Of a DNA stretch of 64,000 nt, positions 50,284 through 58,737 are shown piece after piece. Where the stretch lies: contig NZ_JAPVLU010000004.1 in NCBI RefSeq assembly GCF_027158205.1, positions 1-64,000 on the forward strand. Direction: 5' to 3'. Each line of letters starts with the position of its first letter. Within the stretch, counting starts at the first letter, position 1. The notes beneath the pieces were generated by a model. It saw only the letters and a program-made list of their open reading frames with translations. It had not been told where the DNA came from and made no database searches. The translations under genes and the position numbers were made by a program. The DNA is from Streptomyces sp. H39-S7 (lineage in GTDB: Bacteria; Actinomycetota; Actinomycetes; Streptomycetales; Streptomycetaceae).

Positions 50284-51030
50284 ATGCCAAACGAACGATT
50301 ACGTGCAGTCATGGCGGCCGGAGGCTGGACACACGCCACTCTTGCGGCGAAAGCCGAGGTAGATCCCAAGTCCGTCGAACGGTGGGTCAATCTCGGTCGT
50401 ACACCGCGCCGTGTCACGGCCATGCTGGCGGCGGAGACGCTAGGAGAAGACGTGAACGCTCTATGGCCGGCGCGCTCCCGGCAGGCCCGTGCCGCTCGCG
50501 CCGTCAGTCCCGAATTGGTGGCGCTCTACGAACAGCGCGCGGACGTTCCCCCGTCTGCCTTCGTGGACATGCTGCTGCAAGCGCGTGAACAGATCGACGT
50601 GTTGGTGTACGCCGCCGTCTTCCTTCACGAGGCATATCCCCGGCTCAATGAACTGCTGCGGGAGCGGGCTGCCGCAGGCTGCGCGATCCGGATCGCGGTA
50701 GGTGATCCGGACAGTTCCAACGTTCAGCAGCGTGGCCAGGAGGAGCGGTTCGGCCACGGCATCGAGTCGCGCTGCCGACTTGCCCTTATGCACTACCGGG
50801 CCCTCACCGGTGTGTCCGGCATCGATATCCGCATGCACGGAACCACCCTCTACAACTCTCTCTACCGCGCAGATGATCAAGCGCTGGTCAACGCTCACGT
50901 CTGGGGAGTGAACGCGTACGCGGCCCCGGTCTGGCATCTTCGCCGCAACACCGGTGGTGGATTGTTCGACACATACGCAGAGAGCTTCGCTGCCGTGTGG
51001 GCGACCGCGACGCCAGTACAGGAGGTGTGA
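50284..51030 (+). CDS. XRE-type regulator with PLD-like sensor domain (TTA codon 6)
   Basis: 248 residues. An N-terminal helix-turn-helix (about 3-55, AVMAAGGWTHATLAAKAEVD, then PKSVERWVNLG) is fused to a C-terminal domain (about 75-245). IDVLVYAAVFLHEAYPRLNE, IRIAVGDPDS, IRMHGTTLYNSLYRADDQAL and VNAHVWGVNA follow, resembling a phospholipase-D fold in which the HxK catalytic motif is reduced to H-G-T. It may sense a nucleotide or phospho-ligand. Leu6 is a TTA codon (50299-50301), so translation should depend on bldA. GGGGAGAG precedes the ATG. Its stop is 2 bp from the NUDIX start, so the two are cotranscribed. Confidence 0.82.
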   Translation: MPNERLRAVMAAGGWTHATLAAKAEVDPKSVERWVNLGRTPRRVTAMLAAETLGEDVNALWPARSRQARAARAVSPELVALYEQRADVPPSAFVDMLLQAREQIDVLVYAAVFLHEAYPRLNELLRERAAAGCAIRIAVGDPDSSNVQQRGQEERFGHGIESRCRLALMHYRALTGVSGIDIRMHGTTLYNSLYRADDQALVNAHVWGVNAYAAPVWHLRRNTGGGLFDTYAESFAAVWATATPVQEV

Positions 51031-51032
51031 CC

Positions 51033-51503
51033 ATGGCACGCACCGAGTACTACGACGACCCGAACGCGCCCGAGCCGAACAGCTTGGTCGTGGCGGCTTC
51101 CGCCGTCGTCACCGACGATGAGGGCCGGATTCTGCTCCAGCGCCGGAGCGACAACGATCTCTGGGCATTGCCGGGTGGGGGTATGGACATGACGGACTCA
51201 CTGCCGGGAACAGCCATTCGTGAAGTCAAGGAAGAGACCGGCCTTGACGTGGAGATCACGGGCCTTGTCGGCACGTACACCGACCCCCGTCACGTGATCG
51301 CCTACTCGGACGGCGAAGTCCGACGGCAGTTCAACGTCTGCTTCACCGCCCGCATTGTCGGTGGCCGACCGGCCATCTCCGACGAGTCCACGGAGCTCCG
51401 GTTCATTGCCCCGGACGACCTTGCCGACCTTGCCATGCACCACACACAGCGGCTCCGGATCAGCCACTACCTGGAGCATCGCGAACAGCCGCACCTCGGG
51501 TGA
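51033..51503 (+). CDS. NUDIX hydrolase
   Basis: 156 residues with a strong GGAGG ribosome site inside the end of the XRE gene. The Nudix box reads GGGMDMTDSLPGTAIREVKEETGL, here with Asp in place of the first box Glu; the REVxEExG core is intact. Upstream strands SAVVTDDEGRILLQRRSDND and LWALPG are typical. Hydrolyses a nucleoside diphosphate linked to another group; substrate unknown. Coupling to a PLD-like regulator suggests the enzyme acts on the ligand that the regulator senses. Confidence 0.9.
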   Translation: MARTEYYDDPNAPEPNSLVVAASAVVTDDEGRILLQRRSDNDLWALPGGGMDMTDSLPGTAIREVKEETGLDVEITGLVGTYTDPRHVIAYSDGEVRRQFNVCFTARIVGGRPAISDESTELRFIAPDDLADLAMHHTQRLRISHYLEHREQPHLG

Positions 51504-51504
51504 C

Positions 51505-51640
51505 TTCGCGTCGTTGCACAACGCAAGTTCGGAAGTAGCTTGCGAGCTGATCACCAATGCGTACCAGCACGCCAAGGGGGCGCCTCCCCCCCTCCGCGCG
51601 GTCAAGGTGCGCAGCGCCGCAGACGCACCCCTTCACGCTG
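51505..51640 (+). pseudogene. Remnant of an RsbW-like ATP-binding protein gene
   Basis: One frame directly after the NUDIX stop reads FASLHNASSEVACELITNAY, then QHAKGAPPPL. The ELITNAxQHA stretch is the N-box of HATPase anti-sigma-factor-like kinases, which often sit beside XRE/NUDIX genes. No start codon precedes it and no G-box follows; sequence quality is lost after about 51640. It looks like an internal fragment left by deletion. Confidence 0.55.
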
Positions 51641-51711
51641 TTCGGACCCCGGCCCGGACCCCGCCGCTCGGGCCCGGGCCCCTATATGCGCCGCTCACGC
51701 AGCGCGCGCGC

Positions 51712-51900
51712 TCAGGTGGCGTGTTCTACTACCAGGACGACGGCCAGCAGGGCCACCAGGAGGGCGATGAGGGCGGCCGGGCTCAGGGCCGACCAGGGGT
51801 TCTCCTGCTGGAGGCGGGCGCGGTTGGCGCGGCAGACCGCGCAGCGGCCCTCGCTCACGGGGCCGGCACAGTTCGCGCACACCAGTCGGTCGGATGTCAT
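51712..51900 (-). CDS. Small zinc-ribbon membrane protein
   Basis: 62 residues. An N-terminal zinc ribbon LVCANCAGPVSEGRCAVCRA (two CxxC pairs, Cys8/11 and 20/23) is followed by one membrane helix (ALIALLVALLAVVLVVEHAT). An excellent GGAGGAGGAG site precedes the ATG. A conserved Streptomyces gene beside ftsE to judge by its position; function unknown. Confidence 0.8.
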   Translation of the reverse strand: MTSDRLVCANCAGPVSEGRCAVCRANRARLQQENPWSALSPAALIALLVALLAVVLVVEHAT

Positions 51901-52097
51901 GCGATCTCCTCCTCCGCCGGTGAACGCGCCATTGGGCCGTTCGGTTCCTCCACTGTGCCAGCTTCGGCCGGAATCGGCGCGCCTCGCATGATTTCACAGC
52001 GTGAGGTGCAGGCCTCGATGCCTGGTTTGCCCCCCTGTGCCCTGTGCGCAAACACACGAACCCAGGACGCCGACTGCGCGCCCCTACGCCGTTCGCG

Positions 52098-52103
52098 TAT
52101 GGT
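52098..52103 (+). promoter_or_regulatory. Candidate ftsE -10 element (TATGGT)
   Basis: TATGGT lies 69 bp before the ftsE start in the 272-bp divergent gap. A Shine-Dalgarno-like AGGAGAG at 52115 is too far from the GTG to serve it. No strong -35. The rest of the gap (51901-52172) shows no gene. Confidence 0.35.
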
Positions 52104-52172
52104 CGCCCACACCAGGAGAGCCGCCCCTGCGGTTGTCCGCCCCCAATATCCGGCTACCTCACTGGTGCGAAC

Positions 52173-52862
52173 GTGATCCGATTCGACAGCGTCACCAAGA
52201 CCTACCCCAAGCAGAACCGTCCTGCACTTCGGGATGTCTCGCTGGAGATCGAGAAGGGCGAGTTCGTCTTCCTCGTCGGTTCGTCGGGGTCCGGAAAGTC
52301 GACCTTCCTCCGGTTGATCCTGCGCGAGGAGCGGACGGACACCGGCATGGTGCACGTCCTGGGCAAGGATCTGGCGAGGCTCTCCAACTGGAAGGTGCCG
52401 CAGATGCGGCGCCAGCTGGGCACGGTCTTCCAGGACTTCCGGCTGCTTCCGAACAAGACCGTCGCGGAGAACGTGGCGTTCGCGCTGGAAGTGATCGGCA
52501 AGCCCCGCGGGACGATCCGCAAGACGGTCCCCGAAGTGCTGGACCTCGTCGGCCTGGCCGGCAAGGAGGACCGCATGCCGGGCGAGCTGTCCGGTGGTGA
52601 GCAGCAGCGTGTGGCCATCGCCCGCGCCTTCGTCAACCGGCCGATGCTGCTGATCGCGGACGAACCGACGGGAAACCTCGACCCGCAGACCTCGGTCGGC
52701 ATCATGCGTCTCCTGGACCGCATCAACCGCACCGGGACCACCGTGGTGATGGCCACCCACGACCAGAACATCGTCGACCAGATGCGCAAGCGCGTCATCG
52801 AGCTCGAGAAGGGGCGACTGGTGCGCGACCAGTCGCGCGGTGTCTACGGCTACCAGCACTGA
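52173..52862 (+). CDS. ftsE: Cell division ATP-binding protein FtsE
   Basis: 229 residues from GTG 52173 ([20 protein letters not shown]). Walker [20 protein letters not shown] signature [16 protein letters not shown], Walker [16 protein letters not shown], and H-loop MATHDQN. With FtsX it forms the FtsEX complex that controls peptidoglycan hydrolases at the division site. ftsX follows after 54 bp. No Shine-Dalgarno at the GTG. Confidence 0.96.
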   Translation: MIRFDSVTKTYPKQNRPALRDVSLEIEKGEFVFLVGSSGSGKSTFLRLILREERTDTGMVHVLGKDLARLSNWKVPQMRRQLGTVFQDFRLLPNKTVAENVAFALEVIGKPRGTIRKTVPEVLDLVGLAGKEDRMPGELSGGEQQRVAIARAFVNRPMLLIADEPTGNLDPQTSVGIMRLLDRINRTGTTVVMATHDQNIVDQMRKRVIELEKGRLVRDQSRGVYGYQH

Positions 52863-52916
52863 ACCGAACCGGGTTCCGTTCCGTAGTCATAGCCACCAGC
52901 CCCCTGAAAGGACATC

Positions 52917-53834
52917 ATGCGCGCCCAGTTCGTCCTGTCGGAGATCGGCGTCGGTCTCCGGCGCAATCTCACCATGACCTTCGCGGTGATCATCTCGGTC
53001 GCCCTGTCGCTCGCCCTCGCGGGCGGAGCCTGGCTCGCCAGTCAGCAGGTCGACGCCATGAAGGGGTACTGGTACGACAAGGTCCAGGTGTCGATCTTCC
53101 TCTGCAACAAGGCGGACGTGAAGAGCACCCCTTCGTGCTCCAAGGGCGCTGTCACGGAGGAGCAGAAGAAGGCGATCAAGACCGACCTGGAGAAGCTCCC
53201 GGTCGTCGAGACCGTCTTCTACGAGTCCGCGCAGGAGGCGTACAAGCACTACCAGGAGCAGTTCAAGGACTCGCCGGTGGCCGGGTCCCTCTCTCCTGAC
53301 CAGTTGCAGGAGTCGTACCGCGTCAAGCTCAAGGACCCGACGAAGGTCCAGGTCGTCTCCAGCGCCTTCGCCGGCCGTCCCGGCGTCCAGGAGGTGCAGG
53401 ACCAGCGCAAGTTGCTGAAGAACCTCTTCGACCTGCTCGGCGGCATGACGTGGATGGCGTTCGGAACCATGGTCTTCATGGTGATCGTCGCGATGCTGCT
53501 GATCATCAACACCGTGCGCGTCTCGGCGTTCAGCCGACGGCGGGAGACCGGGATCATGCGCCTGGTGGGCGCCTCCGGCTTCTACATCCAGATGCCGTTC
53601 ATCGCCGAGGCGGCCTTCGCCGGGCTGGTCGGCGGCGGGGTGGCCTGCGGCATGCTGATGACCGGCCGGTACATGCTGATCGACCACGGGCTGAAGCTCC
53701 AGGACAAGATCCCGCTGGTGCACTTCCTCGGCTGGGGCGACGTCATCAAGGTCCTGCCCCTGGTGCTGGTGTGCAGCATCCTGATGCCGTCCCTCGCGGC
53801 TCTCGTCACGCTCCGTAAATACCTCAAGGTGTGA
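52917..53834 (+). CDS. ftsX: Cell division protein FtsX
   Basis: 305 residues, ATG with GAAAGGA upstream. Four membrane helices: one near 20-42 (FAVIISVALSLALAGGAWLA) and three in the C-terminal half (from MAFGTMVFMVIVAMLLIINT). An outer domain of about 120 residues between helices 1 and 2 has two Cys (FLCNKADVKSTPSCSK) that may form a disulphide. FTSX motif: SRRRETGIMRLVGASGFYIQ. This outer domain activates cell-wall hydrolases in actinobacteria. Confidence 0.95.
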   Translation: MRAQFVLSEIGVGLRRNLTMTFAVIISVALSLALAGGAWLASQQVDAMKGYWYDKVQVSIFLCNKADVKSTPSCSKGAVTEEQKKAIKTDLEKLPVVETVFYESAQEAYKHYQEQFKDSPVAGSLSPDQLQESYRVKLKDPTKVQVVSSAFAGRPGVQEVQDQRKLLKNLFDLLGGMTWMAFGTMVFMVIVAMLLIINTVRVSAFSRRRETGIMRLVGASGFYIQMPFIAEAAFAGLVGGGVACGMLMTGRYMLIDHGLKLQDKIPLVHFLGWGDVIKVLPLVLVCSILMPSLAALVTLRKYLKV

Positions 53835-53888
53835 GCGCCGCTTCGGGCGGTCTGCGGTCAACTCTCCGTATGGCGCCCGTTTCTGCCC

Positions 53889-53894
53889 TAGACT
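53889..53894 (+). promoter_or_regulatory. -10 element of a leaderless S41 protease transcript
   Basis: TAGACT followed by 7 bases and the ATG, which puts the expected transcript start at or beside the start codon. There is no Shine-Dalgarno. Confidence 0.5.
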
Positions 53895-53901
53895 TCCCGC
53901 C

Positions 53902-55116
53902 ATGTCCGGCCGGCTGATGTTCGGGACGCCCCGCGGTTCACACCGCGGGGTCGCCCTGACGTTCGTGTGCGCGGGCCTCGGCGCGGTGCTGGCCACCGGC
54001 GTGGCGGCCGGCGCCCTGGCCGTTCCCGCGCGGTCCGCGTCGGCGCCGCAGAGCCGGATCCCGGCGGGCAACGTCGCCGACTCCGACGAGATCGCGAAGG
54101 CGATCGACGACGGCAAGGTCGGCCCGGAAGCCGCTGAAGAGCTGGTCAGCCGCAGCGGCGACCGCTGGTCCTCGTTCTACACCGCCCAGGAGTACGCGGG
54201 CCTGCAACAGGCCCTGGACGGCCGCTACGTGGGCGTGGGGATCTGGGTGCGGCGCACCGGCGGCGGCTGGATCCAGGTGGCCCGGGTGCAGGCCGGCAGT
54301 CCCGCGGCGCTCGCGCGGGTGCGGGTCGGCGACCGGCTGCGGTCGATCGACGGGGTGCGGGCGGACGGCAAGCCGGTCACGGACGTCGTGGCGGAGCTGC
54401 GCGGCGACAACGTCGCCGGGTCCGTCGTCCGGCTCGGGCTGGAGCACGAGGGCGCCGACGCCGGCACCGGCGACCGTAACCGCGACATCACGCTGCGTCG
54501 CGAGGTGCTGGCCACCGAAGCCGTCACCGTCGGCACGTTGGAGGGGGACGTCACCTCCATCAAGATCGAGGCGTTCACCAAGGGCGTCGGCGGCCAGGTG
54601 CGGTCCGCGGTGCGCGACGCGGTGCGCGCCGGCAGCCGGGGCGTGCTGCTGGATCTGCGCGGCAATTCCGGCGGTCTGGTCACCGAGGCCGTCACCGTCT
54701 CCTCCGTCTTCCTCGACGGCGGCCTCGTCGCTACCTACGACGTGCACGGCCGGCAGCGCGCCCTCTACGCGAAGGACGGCGGCGACACCGTGACCCCGCT
54801 GGTGGCCGTGGTCGACGGCGGCACCATGAGCGCCGCGGAACTGCTCGCGGGCGCGTTGCAGGACCGCGGCCGGGCGGTCGTGATCGGCTCGCGGACCTTC
54901 GGCAAGGGCTCGGTGCAGATGCCCAGCGAACTGCCGGACGGCTCGGTCGCCGAGCTGACCGTCGGCCACTACAGCCTGCCCGACGGGCGGAACGTGGACG
55001 GCCGGGGCATCGAACCGGATCTGACGGTGAACGGCGGCTCGGCCCCCGCGGGGGCCTCCGACGCGGCGGTGACGGAGGCCAGGGAAGTATTGAGTGGCCT
55101 CAGACCCCCCTCCTAG
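53902..55116 (+). CDS. S41 C-terminal processing protease with PDZ domain
   Basis: 404 residues. N-terminal signal or anchor segment (LTFVCAGLGAVLATGVAAGA), a PDZ domain (about 110-175, VQAGSPAALARVRVGDRLRS) and an S41 peptidase domain (about 210-380). The catalytic Ser is in VDGGTMSAAELLAG (near 309) and the Lys in TFGKGSVQMP (near 334). It cleaves exported proteins outside the membrane. TAGACT ends 7 nt before the ATG, so a leaderless mRNA is likely. Its place between ftsEX and smpB suggests envelope quality control. Confidence 0.9.
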   Translation: MSGRLMFGTPRGSHRGVALTFVCAGLGAVLATGVAAGALAVPARSASAPQSRIPAGNVADSDEIAKAIDDGKVGPEAAEELVSRSGDRWSSFYTAQEYAGLQQALDGRYVGVGIWVRRTGGGWIQVARVQAGSPAALARVRVGDRLRSIDGVRADGKPVTDVVAELRGDNVAGSVVRLGLEHEGADAGTGDRNRDITLRREVLATEAVTVGTLEGDVTSIKIEAFTKGVGGQVRSAVRDAVRAGSRGVLLDLRGNSGGLVTEAVTVSSVFLDGGLVATYDVHGRQRALYAKDGGDTVTPLVAVVDGGTMSAAELLAGALQDRGRAVVIGSRTFGKGSVQMPSELPDGSVAELTVGHYSLPDGRNVDGRGIEPDLTVNGGSAPAGASDAAVTEAREVLSGLRPPS

Positions 55117-55134
55117 TGCGAGAATGGCCGCGCT

Positions 55135-55614
55135 ATGACGAAAGAGACTGGTCTCAAGCTGATCGCGCAGAACAAGAAGGCGCGCCACGATTATCTGATC
55201 CTGGACACCTTCGAGGCGGGCCTGGTGCTGACCGGCACCGAGGTCAAGTCGCTGCGCATGGGCCGCGCCTCGCTGGTGGACGGCTTCGCGCAGCTGGACG
55301 GTGGTGAGGCGTGGCTGCACAACGTCCACATCCCCGAGTACACGCAGGGGACGTGGACGAACCACGCGGCCCGCCGGAAGCGCAAGATGCTGCTGCACAA
55401 GGCCGAGATCGCGAAGCTGATCCACAAGACGCAGGAGTCGGGCCACACGATCATCCCGCTCCGGCTGTACTTCAAGGACGGCCGGGCGAAGGTCGAGATC
55501 GCGCTGGCCAAGGGCAAGAAGGAGTACGACAAGCGGCAGACCCTGCGCGAGAAGCAGGACACCCGCGAGTCGAACCGCGCGATCTCCGCGGTCAGGCGAC
55601 GCCAGCGCGCCTGA
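55135..55614 (+). CDS. smpB: tmRNA-binding protein SmpB
   Basis: 159 residues, 18 bp after the protease gene. OB-fold core: [54 protein letters not shown], and the C-terminal tail [20 protein letters not shown] that enters the ribosomal mRNA channel. Acts with tmRNA in trans-translation; the tmRNA gene follows directly. Confidence 0.97.
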   Translation: MTKETGLKLIAQNKKARHDYLILDTFEAGLVLTGTEVKSLRMGRASLVDGFAQLDGGEAWLHNVHIPEYTQGTWTNHAARRKRKMLLHKAEIAKLIHKTQESGHTIIPLRLYFKDGRAKVEIALAKGKKEYDKRQTLREKQDTRESNRAISAVRRRQRA

Positions 55615-55635
55615 CGGGCGCGCCGCGGCCGCACG

Positions 55636-55661
55636 GGAATGCAGTGGCCCGGCAACGTGTT
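55636..55661 (+). promoter_or_regulatory. SigR-type promoter of ssrA
   Basis: GGAAT (55636-55640), exactly 18 bases, GTT (55659-55661): a perfect match to the SigR thiol-stress consensus. A second -10-like TACGAT at 55669-55674 may serve the housekeeping sigma factor. The mature tmRNA starts about 75 bp further on and would be cut by RNase P. Confidence 0.75.
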
Positions 55662-55741
55662 GGTCACGTACGATGGGTGCAGCGCCACCGGGTCCGTCGG
55701 GTTCGCCCGCCAGTTCCGGTGACACTTTGAAAAATCAACAT

Positions 55742-56131
55742 GGGGATGATCGGTTTCGACTGGGGATGTCGAAGCAGGGGAAGCGAGCCGAGGAAGCGGC
55801 AATGATCTCGTTAACCATATGTCGCAAAACATAATCGCCAACACCAAGCGCGATGCCTCCGCTTTCTCCCTCGCTGCCTAATAAGTAGCTAGGAAGAAAG
55901 CTCTACGGAGTGTCAGCCCAGGAGCTGTTCCCGGCCTGGATCCTGGCATAATCAAGGGAACTAAACTTCATGACCCGGTCACGGGGGCTTGAAGGAAACC
56001 AAACAGTGACTGAGCCCGTTGGCAACTTGTCCGCGTGATTGCCAGGGCTGAGAAAAGCACAGCGGACTGCGCTCGGAGAAGCCCTGATTCCGCACCACAG
56101 GACGCGGGTTCGATTCCCGCCATCTCCACCA
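55742..56131 (+). ncRNA. ssrA: tmRNA
   Basis: 390 nt. The 5' GGGGATGATCGGTTTCGAC pairs with 3' CATCTCC before an encoded ACCA end. The T-loop GTTCGATTCCC is present. The tag frame starts at GCC 55837 and codes ANTKRDASAFSLAA, then two consecutive TAA stops (55879-55884). The alanine-rich end is the degradation signal for ClpP-type proteases. It rescues stalled ribosomes with SmpB, encoded just upstream. Confidence 0.97.
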
Positions 56132-56146
56132 ACCCCATGTATGACG

Positions 56147-56177
56147 AAGGCCTCGCCGCTCACCGCGGTGGGGCCTT
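56147..56177 (+). terminator. tmRNA terminator
   Basis: 11-bp stem (56147-56157 with 56167-56177, two G-T wobbles), 9-nt loop and a short T-run. It also abuts the stop of the convergent MFS gene at 56180. Confidence 0.8.
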
Positions 56178-56179
56178 TC

Positions 56180-57499
56180 TCATGCGTGGACGCGGGTGCG
56201 CGGGCGTACCCGCAGCGCCAGGGCGGCGGCGAGGGCGCCCGCGGCGGCGGGGAGCCAGAAGCCGGTGCCCGCGGGGAAGCGTTCGGCTGCGGTGCCCGCG
56301 AGGGCGGCACCGGCGGAGATACCGGCCAGGATGCCGGTGACGGCGACCGTCATGCCCTCGTTGAGGCGGTTCGGCGGCGCGAGGCTCTGCACCAGGGTCA
56401 TGCCGTTGACCATGGTGGGGGCGGTGGCGCAGCCGGCGAGGAAGAGGCAGCCGGCGAGCGTCGGCAGGTCGCGGGCGAGCAGCGGCAGGGTCATCAGGGC
56501 CGCCATCGCCGCCACCGCGGCCGCGAAGCGGGTGGTGGCGGGGCCGGTGGGCCGGTACAGGCCGTAGAGCAGGCCCGCGGCGCCCGATCCGGCGGCCTGC
56601 AGGGCGAGGACGACGCCGGCGGCCGACGCGTGGCCGCGGGCGTCGGCGAAGGCGATCGTGGTGACCTCCAGCGTGCCGAAGATCACCCCGGTGCAGAAGA
56701 ACACCGCCAGCAGGGCCGGCAGGCCGGGCACCCGGAGCAGGGAGCCGGTACGGGTCGCGGGGCGTCCCGCGGCGGGCGGCTCCGTGCCGCGCTGGGCGAT
56801 GAAGAGCAGGACCCCCGCGAGCAGCAGGACGTTCGCGACCAGCATGCCCGCCTCGGGGAAGAGCGCCGTGCACAGGAATGCCGCCAGCACCGGGCCGAGC
56901 AGATAGCAGAACTCGTCGGCGACCTGCTCGAAGGAGTTGGCCACGTGGCGGGCCGCGGGGTCGTCGCGGTAGAGGTGCGCCCAGCGGGCGCGGGCCATGC
57001 CACCGGTGTTCGGGGTCGTCGACTTGGCGGTGTACGTGGCGAAGAGCGTCCAGGACGGGGCGTCGTACCGCACGCACAGCAGGAGGGCGAGGCAGGCCGT
57101 CACGGACCACACGGTGGCCGGCAGCGCGACCCTGGCCTGCCCGTACCGGTCGGTGAGGCGGGCTATGAGCGGGGCGAGGACGGCGGTCGCGGCCAGGCCG
57201 GCGGCGGCCACGGCGCCCGCGAGCGCGTAGGAGCCGCGGGTCGTGGCGATCATGATGATCAGGCTGACGCCGAACATCCCCATCGGGGCGCGGGACAGCA
57301 GGCTGCCCGCCGTGAAGGCCGCGCTGCCCGGAGCGGCGAAGATCCGCCGGTAGGCGCCGAAGCGGCCGGGCGGCCGGACGGTGCCGGCGTGCTGGAGGGC
57401 GGGCCGGTCGACGGCGCGCCGGTTGACGGTGCGGTCGGCGGCGATCAGGGTGCCGCCTGCGGCGGTGAGGAGCAGCGGTGCGGGAGGGCGACGGTGCAT
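56180..57499 (-). CDS. MFS transporter, drug-efflux-like
   Basis: 439 residues from ATG 57499. About 12 membrane helices after a 45-residue head. MFS signature between helices 2 and 3: LIARLTDRYGQARVALP. A Gly/Ala-rich second half with TMVNGMTLVQSLAPPNRLNE is typical of small-drug and sugar-efflux branches. It is divergent from a LysR gene that probably controls it. Substrate unknown. Confidence 0.85.
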   Translation of the reverse strand: MHRRPPAPLLLTAAGGTLIAADRTVNRRAVDRPALQHAGTVRPPGRFGAYRRIFAAPGSAAFTAGSLLSRAPMGMFGVSLIIMIATTRGSYALAGAVAAAGLAATAVLAPLIARLTDRYGQARVALPATVWSVTACLALLLCVRYDAPSWTLFATYTAKSTTPNTGGMARARWAHLYRDDPAARHVANSFEQVADEFCYLLGPVLAAFLCTALFPEAGMLVANVLLLAGVLLFIAQRGTEPPAAGRPATRTGSLLRVPGLPALLAVFFCTGVIFGTLEVTTIAFADARGHASAAGVVLALQAAGSGAAGLLYGLYRPTGPATTRFAAAVAAMAALMTLPLLARDLPTLAGCLFLAGCATAPTMVNGMTLVQSLAPPNRLNEGMTVAVTGILAGISAGAALAGTAAERFPAGTGFWLPAAAGALAAALALRVRPRTRVHA

Positions 57500-57550
57500 G
57501 TGATCAGCCTGGCCGCGGGCCGCTGCCGCGGTCCAACACCTGATCGGCGG

Positions 57551-57577
57551 CCATTGACGCGTTTTCGTTGTCAATGG
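57551..57577. promoter_or_regulatory. LysR operator between MFS and LysR genes
   Basis: Perfect inverted repeat CCATTGAC-N11-GTCAATGG in the 101-bp divergent gap, with a third TCAATGG half-site at 57590. The T-N11-A form and place suit a LysR regulator that controls itself and the exporter. Confidence 0.65.
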
Positions 57578-57600
57578 ACGGGCGGGTGTTCAATGGCGGC

Positions 57601-58638
57601 GTGCCCCACGATCTGGAACCCCGCCTGCTGCGCGCATTCGCCGCCGTCGCCGAGGAACTGCATTTCTCCCGCGCCGCCGCCGCGCTCTTTGTCGCGCAGC
57701 AGGCCCTCAGCCGCGACATCCGTCGATTGGAGCGCGAGCTGGGCACCGAACTGTTCGTCCGCACCACCCGGCGCGTCGAACTCACCGCCGACGGCGAAAG
57801 GCTTCTTCCGCACGCGCGGCGGGTACTCGCGGCGCAGGACGAGCTGGCCGCGGCCTTCGCGGCGGCCGACCGGCCGCTGCTCGTCGACGTCAGCGCTCCC
57901 GTCAGCACCGGGCGCCGGGTGCTGGATGAGGCGCGCGCGACGGCCCCCGGCAGTGAGCTGATCGCCCGCTTCCACAGCGGCCTCACCGGCGCCGCCGCCG
58001 ATATCCTCGCCGGCCGTCTCGACGTCTCCTTCGGCCGCGTCGCGGGGCTGTCCCCGGCCGCCCTGTCCCGGCTCGACCACCGGCCGGTGCGCTTCGAGCC
58101 GATGGCCGTCGTCCTGCCGCGGGAGCACCCGCTCGCGGGCCTGGAGCGGATCCCGCTGGACGCGCTGGCGGGGGAGACGCTGTACGCGGGGGCCGGCAAC
58201 CCGACCACCGCCGAGTGGACCGATCTCGCGACGCGGCTCTTCGCGGGCCGGGGGATCGCGGTGGCCGCGCCCTTCCCGCAGATCGAGGGCGAGGCGGAGT
58301 TCATCCGGCTGGTGGCCAAGCACCGCTGGCCGGTGCTGGCCACCACCGAGTTCCTCGACATGCCCGGCGCGGTGCTCCGGCCGCTGGCGGACCCCGTCCC
58401 CCTCGCCCTGGTCTCGATGGTCTGGCGCCGCGGGCTGCGCCACCCCGGGCTGACGGCCCTGCACGAGGCGGTGACCGCCCTGGCGGCGGCCGGGCACTGG
58501 CTGCACCGGCCCGCCGGCAGCTGGCTCCCGGACCCCGACGCCCACCTCGCGGCCCTCCCCGGGCCCGATGACGTCCGTCCCGCCCCCACCGTCCGGCCCG
58601 ACGACGCGCGTCTCACAGCGGCCCCCGGCGCCGGGTGA
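57601..58638 (+). CDS. LysR-family transcriptional regulator
   Basis: 345 residues from GTG 57601. N-terminal helix-turn-helix: LEPRLLRAFAAVAEELHFSR, AAAALFVAQQALSRDIRRLE. The effector-binding domain follows (about 90-300), then a Pro/Asp-rich tail. ATG 57574 would place the start inside the operator, so GTG 57601 is preferred. Likely responds to a compound exported by the divergent MFS protein. Confidence 0.88.
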   Translation: MPHDLEPRLLRAFAAVAEELHFSRAAAALFVAQQALSRDIRRLERELGTELFVRTTRRVELTADGERLLPHARRVLAAQDELAAAFAAADRPLLVDVSAPVSTGRRVLDEARATAPGSELIARFHSGLTGAAADILAGRLDVSFGRVAGLSPAALSRLDHRPVRFEPMAVVLPREHPLAGLERIPLDALAGETLYAGAGNPTTAEWTDLATRLFAGRGIAVAAPFPQIEGEAEFIRLVAKHRWPVLATTEFLDMPGAVLRPLADPVPLALVSMVWRRGLRHPGLTALHEAVTALAAAGHWLHRPAGSWLPDPDAHLAALPGPDDVRPAPTVRPDDARLTAAPGAG

Positions 58639-58737
58639 GTGCATGGTTCCCCCCACGTCACCTCGGGCCATCGGGCGGTAACCGGCCGTTTCTACTGTCG
58701 TGGACGACACCCGACACCGGTAGGGCCTGGAGGCGTC

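Noticed and set aside
56100..56131. tmRNA 3' end as an attachment site of an integrated element
   Set aside because: A classic integration site, but no integrase or second copy of the 3' segment is visible and core-type genes follow.
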